Source: Thermoplasmata archaeon
GTDB lineage: Archaea > Thermoplasmatota > Thermoplasmata > Thermoplasmatales > Thermoplasmataceae
DNA length: 7,916 nucleotides
NCBI GenBank assembly: GCA_021826835.1
Contig: JAKAYH010000089.1
Span: 1-7,916 of the forward strand
Direction: 5' to 3'
The translations under genes and the position numbers were made by a program. Below the pieces are notes generated by a model, which did no database searches, was not told the DNA's origin, and worked only from the letters and a program-made list of their open reading frames with translations. Each line of letters opens with the position of its first letter. Position 1 is the first letter of the stretch. This document shows positions 5,613 through 7,916 of this stretch, in pieces.

Positions 5613-6382
5613 AGCATATAATCTATACAGGAGACAGTCTAGAGATTCTTAAGACCATACCAGACAACTCTGTGGATCTTATTTTTGCTGACCCCCCCTA
5701 TGGATTGTCCAAGAAAAAGGGGTTAGGATGGAAGTACAGCAAGCACATAACATTACAGGAGACATGGGACATTTTCACAAAGGATGAACTGTTTGAATTT
5801 AATCTCTTCTGGCTAACCGAAAGCATGAGAGTACTAAAACAAGGAGGGAGCATATGGGTGTGCGGTTCGTTCCATAACATTTACCAGATCGGCTTCATTC
5901 TTCTGCACTTGGATACAAAGATAAACAACAGCATTGTATGGTTCAAACCGAATGCACAGCCTAACATTACAAGGAGGATGTTTACCGAGAGCACAGAACA
6001 TTTGATATGGGCCGTGAAGAATCACTCCAAGACCAAGTGGGTATTCAACTATGATGTCGTGCGTGCGATGAATGATGGAAAGCAGATGAGGAACATGTGG
6101 GAAATACCTCTAACTCCAAAGAGCGAAAAATGGGCAGGTGATCACCCCACACAGAAGCCTTTTGAACTTCTGAAGCGTATTATCCTAGCATGCACAAATG
6201 AAAGAGATTATGTCCTGGACCCGTTTCTCGGCTCAGGTACAACCTCTGTGGTGGCAGAATATTACGGCAGGAATTCCATAGGAATAGAAAAGAACCCAGA
6301 GTATTTACCAATAATTAAGAAACGTATGAAAACTACCCAGGGTACTATAGACCGCGGTAAGCCAGAAATAACTTACCTGTAG
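5609..6382 (+). CDS. DNA adenine-N6 methyltransferase, DpnA/MboII-like beta class
   Basis: Transfers a methyl group from S-adenosylmethionine to DNA bases. DPPY (residues 28-31, motif IV) marks the N6-adenine/N4-cytosine catalytic site; Asp in DPPY favours adenine. DPFLGSGTT (204-212, motif I) is the AdoMet site and follows motif IV in the chain, which defines the beta class. The head GDSLEILKTIPDNSVDLIFA and the middle blocks GSFHNIY, PNITRRMFTESTEHLIWA, NDGKQMRNMW and WAGDHPTQKP closely follow the order known from DpnA and MboII-type enzymes. At 257 aa it is full length for that group, with a complete C-terminus (GIEKNPEY). The target site cannot be read from sequence; GATC is possible because DpnA methylates it, but the group also includes others. 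Its start overlaps the RHH gene stop, and GGAGAGG lies at 5595-5601. It is the modification half of a probable restriction-modification or defence locus. Confidence 0.92.
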   Translation: MKHIIYTGDSLEILKTIPDNSVDLIFADPPYGLSKKKGLGWKYSKHITLQETWDIFTKDELFEFNLFWLTESMRVLKQGGSIWVCGSFHNIYQIGFILLHLDTKINNSIVWFKPNAQPNITRRMFTESTEHLIWAVKNHSKTKWVFNYDVVRAMNDGKQMRNMWEIPLTPKSEKWAGDHPTQKPFELLKRIILACTNERDYVLDPFLGSGTTSVVAEYYGRNSIGIEKNPEYLPIIKKRMKTTQGTIDRGKPEITYL

Positions 6383-6395
6383 GAGATGAAATTAA

Positions 6396-6451
6396 TCTGT
6401 GCTTGCTGATGGAACAGAAATCGTCCTCTATTCATCCCTCTGTGCTTGCTG
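6396..6451. repeat. 13-base direct repeat pair downstream of the methyltransferase
   Basis: TCTGTGCTTGCTG occurs at 6396-6408 and 6439-6451. A near-inverted copy of its core, CAGTAAGCAC, lies further right near 6522-6531 with one mismatch. The 6383-6598 stretch has no coding support. Function is unknown; it could be a recombination scar, a protein-binding array or duplication debris. Confidence 0.5.
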
Positions 6452-6570
6452 CGTCTAAATTGCACCCTCTAAGGTAATGGCGTTCAGTTACTTCTAAGCA
6501 AGTGCCATATTATTGACAAATACAGTAAGCACAATAAAACAAAACGCTGAATTATAAAGGAACGAAAGTG

Positions 6571-6580
6571 TAATTTATAG
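6571..6580 (+). promoter_or_regulatory. TATA-like box of the frameshifted gene
   Basis: The sequence taatttatag lies 19-28 bases before the ATG at 6599 and attataaag (6551-6559) lies a little further up. Either would suit an archaeal promoter; the first would give a leaderless message. Confidence 0.35.
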
Positions 6581-6598
6581 AAATGATGTTGCATCCAT

Positions 6599-7122
6599 AT
6601 GAAATCGCAAGACTTCTATTATTTGTATAGGAAACACTTCCATCAGAAACGCAATGGAAAGGACCTATGGATCTATTCTGGAACTGGTAAGACCAATTCA
6701 AGAAACAATTTACTGAAGTAATTGAAAATGTGCTTTTAAACATGAGTAAAGAAGCAGGATTGACAGATCTAAAGGAGGGAGTGATAGTAAATGTTAGGCC
6801 GGGTCATCATTGGGAAAAGAGTGACGACGACGTGTTCATTGAACATGAAAATGAGTTCAATACAGTATTTGAAAATGAAGTAAACAACTTGCTAAACTGT
6901 GAGGGATCACTTAGATATCTGATATGTAAAGAGACAAAGTTGGAAAAAAGGCAGGAATTGAGAAAACATATAACTATGAAGCTAAAGATTAAGAAGGCTG
7001 GCAAGAACTCCGAGTTTCTCTTAATTCTTGGCACTGAGACAGATATGAACCACTACAACGCTTGGGGTGCTTACTCATATTATCTTAGATTTGAGGAAAT
7101 AAAATTGTCAACATTTAGTTGA
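6599..7122 (+). pseudogene. Unrecognised gene of about 173 codons split by one frameshift
   Basis: The first frame from ATG 6599 gives MKSQDFYYLYRKHFHQKRNG, then KDLWIYSGTGKT, and stops at TAA 6719-6721. In the frame one base over, coding continues upstream of the ATG at 6730 as FKKQFTEVIENVLLN and runs on through MSKEAGLTDLKEG, VIVNVRPGHHWEKSDDD and LRKHITMKLKIKKAGKN to TGA at 7122. Joining the two near 6695-6703 restores one continuous hydrophilic alpha/beta protein of about 173 residues. A single missing base explains everything, so it is either a recent mutation or a sequencing error. I know no family for it. Notable are the acidic middle (HENEFNTVFENEVNN) and an aromatic tail (NHYNAWGAYSYYLRFEEI). 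It is a separate transcription unit after the methyltransferase and could be locus cargo; that is inference. Confidence 0.6.
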
Positions 7123-7254
7123 TTTTCCCATAAATCCAGTGTTGAAGCGAAAGCATGAAATCCCATTTAAACATATCATTACATGGGGTTGATATGGATG
7201 CCGTCCTTAAGTCCTCTGTAAATATGGCCAGTTTTTTGCCTCCAAACCGACCAT
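7108..7254 (-). pseudogene. Possible scrap of a DDE transposase N-terminus
   Basis: A minus-strand frame from ATG 7254 reads MVGLEAKNWPYLQRT, TAA (7209-7207), then GRHPYQPHVMICLNGISCF and on to TGA 7110-7108. The block GRHPY-x-P-x-VM-I-x-L recalls the conserved GRPPY-x-P-x-VMLKLL of IS5/IS1182-type transposases. It is short, broken, and overlaps the end of the plus-strand gene, so this is tentative. Confidence 0.25.
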
Positions 7255-7259
7255 CACTT

Positions 7260-7401
7260 TAAATCTCTCTTTCTAAACGTATTTAGGTATTTCTGCCCTA
7301 TCTTTTGATATTATTTGTATAGGATAATGAAACTGAATTAAGAAACATCTGGAAATTCAATACACAACATTTACACATATGCGACGGAACTAATCAGACA
7401 T
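7260..7401. other. Gene-free AT-rich stretch
   Basis: Short stops in all frames; I see no RNA-like fold or repeat worth naming. It separates the relic on the left from the palindromic promoter on the right. Confidence 0.5.
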
Positions 7402-7419
7402 AGCGTTTAAATATACGCT
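7402..7419 (+). promoter_or_regulatory. TATA box embedded in a palindrome
   Basis: AGCGT (7402-7406) and ACGCT (7415-7419) flank ttaaatat, one of the best TATA-like cores in the window. On the plus strand, initiation would fall near 7435-7442, but no ATG, GTG or TTG frame starts there. The flanking arms could bind a repressor. The box could also work leftward. Confidence 0.45.
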
Positions 7420-7435
7420 GTATCAAAAATACTCG

Positions 7436-7530
7436 ACCAACAAGACCAGGAGACGACATAGATTTACGGCCACCTCAACCAGGGCGAGGTCATCAACGAA
7501 ATCAGGGGCAAAGTGAAAAAGCGATTTTTT
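7436..7530 (+). ncRNA. Candidate small RNA between a TATA box and a T run
   Basis: A transcript started from the TATA box at 7402-7419 would carry a small hairpin (ACCTC 7472-7476 with GAGGT 7486-7490) and reach TTTTTT at 7525-7530, about 95 bases. The stretch is more GC-rich than its surroundings. An alternative is a gene fragment, since one frame reads YGHLNQGEVINEIRGKVKK and continues to RFFLAEEVKC-stop without a start codon. I cannot decide between these. Confidence 0.2.
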
Positions 7531-7580
7531 CTAGCGGAGGAAGTGAAATGCTGAAACCGCGCATCGCGAACCTGGAAGTA

Positions 7581-7661
7581 CGCCGCGGGAGAGATTCGAA
7601 CTCCCGATCCACAAGGGAACCAGATCTCAAGTCTGGCGCCGTACCACTGGGCCACCGCGGC
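7581..7661 (-). tRNA. tRNA-Ser, anticodon UGA
   Basis: Reading the minus strand from 7661, the acceptor arms GCCGCGG and CCGCGGC pair perfectly. The D arm is GCC...GGC with AGTGGTA in the loop. The anticodon stem CCAGA/TCTGG encloses CTTGAGA, so the anticodon is TGA (7629-7627), reading UCA serine codons. A long variable arm (TCC/GGA around CTTGT) marks a type II tRNA, and the T arm is GGGAG-TTCGAAT-CTCTC with one G-U pair. The base after the acceptor is G, the discriminator expected for serine rather than leucine. No CCA is encoded, as is common in archaea, and there is no intron. Its 3' end points left into the accessory region, the orientation expected if elements integrate at this gene, but no copy of its 3' end occurs elsewhere in the window. 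Confidence 0.95.
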
Positions 7662-7680
7662 TTTGGTTTTTATTCATCCT

Positions 7681-7690
7681 GTATATTTCT
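7681..7690 (-). promoter_or_regulatory. TATA box of the tRNA-Ser gene
   Basis: The minus strand reads agaaatatac, 20-29 bases before the tRNA 5' end at 7661, with transcription expected a few bases upstream of the mature end. It lies between the GNAT stop codon and the tRNA, so the tRNA probably has its own promoter. Confidence 0.55.
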
Positions 7691-7713
7691 CTTCTTCCGC
7701 AAGTGCTATTTGT

Positions 7714-7916
7714 TTAATTTATCTTTTCTGCCTTTTTATCAGAATAATGGAAATCATTAAATTTTTCAAAGATTAACTCGTCCACGAAACCATGATCCCG
7801 GATGAAAGCCTGTTTGTGAAAACGCCCGCATTCACTGAAACCATTCTTAATCAATGCCTTTGCAGAAGCTTTGTTTGGTTCGAAAACTGATGATGTAAGC
7901 TTCCTCATATTCATGG
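7714..7916 (-). CDS. C-terminal part of a RimJ/RimL-like GNAT acetyltransferase (start outside window)
   Basis: The frame is open from the right edge to TAA 7716-7714. The visible residues include MRKLTSSVFEPNKASAKALI, then KNGFSECGRFHKQAF, then HGFVDELIFEKF. This is the well-known end of the GNAT fold in RimJ/RimL-type N-acetyltransferases: R/K-L-x-a-x-V-x-x-xN-x-x-S followed by L-x-K-x-GF-x-x-x-G-x-x-x-x-x and a final strand with D-x-x-x-F. These enzymes move an acetyl group from acetyl-CoA to protein N-termini or small amines; the substrate cannot be told. The Asn and Ser of EPNKAS lie in the part that closes the acetyl-CoA site. The first Met shown (7914) is internal, because a full protein is about 170-190 aa and only about 67 are here. 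A short Lys-rich tail (DKKAEKIN) ends the protein. Confidence 0.8.
   Translation of the reverse strand, partial: MNMRKLTSSVFEPNKASAKALIKNGFSECGRFHKQAFIRDHGFVDELIFEKFNDFHYSDKKAEKIN

Noticed and set aside
6383..6460. C/D-box RNA near 6400
   Set aside because: A tgatgga resembles a C box, but no properly placed CTGA D box or flanking stem pairs with it.
7581..7661. tRNA-Ser as an attachment site with a duplicated 3' end bounding an integrated element
   Set aside because: I looked for a second copy of the tRNA 3' part (gattcgaactcccg and neighbours) between 1 and 7580 and found none, so element borders cannot be drawn here.
7548..7760. 70-codon plus-strand frame crossing the tRNA
   Set aside because: The stretch RGRDSNSRSTREPDLKSGAVPLGHRG is simply the complement of the tRNA-Ser gene translated, a familiar artefact; the opposite-strand frame 7464-7655 is the same kind of artefact.
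1..7916. CRISPR array
   Set aside because: No regularly spaced repeats are present; the only repeats found are isolated pairs of 9-13 bases.

Overview
The window looks like an accessory region of an AT-rich archaeon, most likely of the Thermoplasmata type (Thermoplasma, Ferroplasma or Cuniculiplasma relatives). The evidence is promoter-like TATA boxes of the TTTAAAT/TATAAAT kind placed 20-30 bases before start codons with little or no Shine-Dalgarno sequence, a type II tRNA-Ser gene without encoded CCA, an archaeal-type tyrosine recombinase relic, and a transposase N-terminus resembling those I remember from that group. The assignment to class is inference; no ribosomal marker is present.

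Layout. Positions 1-152 (minus) hold the N-terminus of an IS transposase running off the left edge; its start codon lies in the loop of a perfect 12-bp hairpin with a second hairpin directly upstream. Positions 290-922 (plus) hold a tyrosine recombinase gene broken by at least two frame changes and an in-frame TAG. Positions 985-2951 (plus) hold two intact genes I cannot name, joined by an ATGA overlap: a winged-helix-like protein of 185 aa and a 470-aa protein with weak TGT/TIM-barrel-like patterns. Positions 2952-4189 contain no intact gene but are not empty: a tiny minus-strand reading frame with its own TATA box, a minus-strand pseudogene with two Gln-to-stop changes, and an undecided coding-like relic.

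Positions 4190-6382 form the most coherent functional block, a divergent locus. Leftward lie a 175-aa protein, a 23-aa small frame with a strong Shine-Dalgarno sequence, and a 188-aa protein carrying an R-x6-H motif like that of HEPN domains. Rightward lie a 49-aa ribbon-helix-helix protein and a DpnA/MboII-like adenine-N6 DNA methyltransferase, overlapping by ATGA. A dyad centred on the TATA region between the two arms is a plausible operator for the ribbon-helix-helix protein. The simplest reading is a restriction-modification or related defence locus in which the leftward genes supply an unrecognised effector; only the methyltransferase is firmly identified.

Positions 6383-7581 hold an unrecognised gene split by one frameshift (6599-7122), 13-base direct repeats, a possible transposase scrap on the minus strand, and a TATA box embedded in a palindrome that drives no open frame but precedes a hairpin and a T run (possible small RNA). 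The right edge holds tRNA-Ser(UGA) on the minus strand and, upstream of it, the C-terminus of a RimJ/RimL-like GNAT acetyltransferase. The mixture of broken mobile genes with intact unknown cassettes is typical of a decaying integration hotspot.
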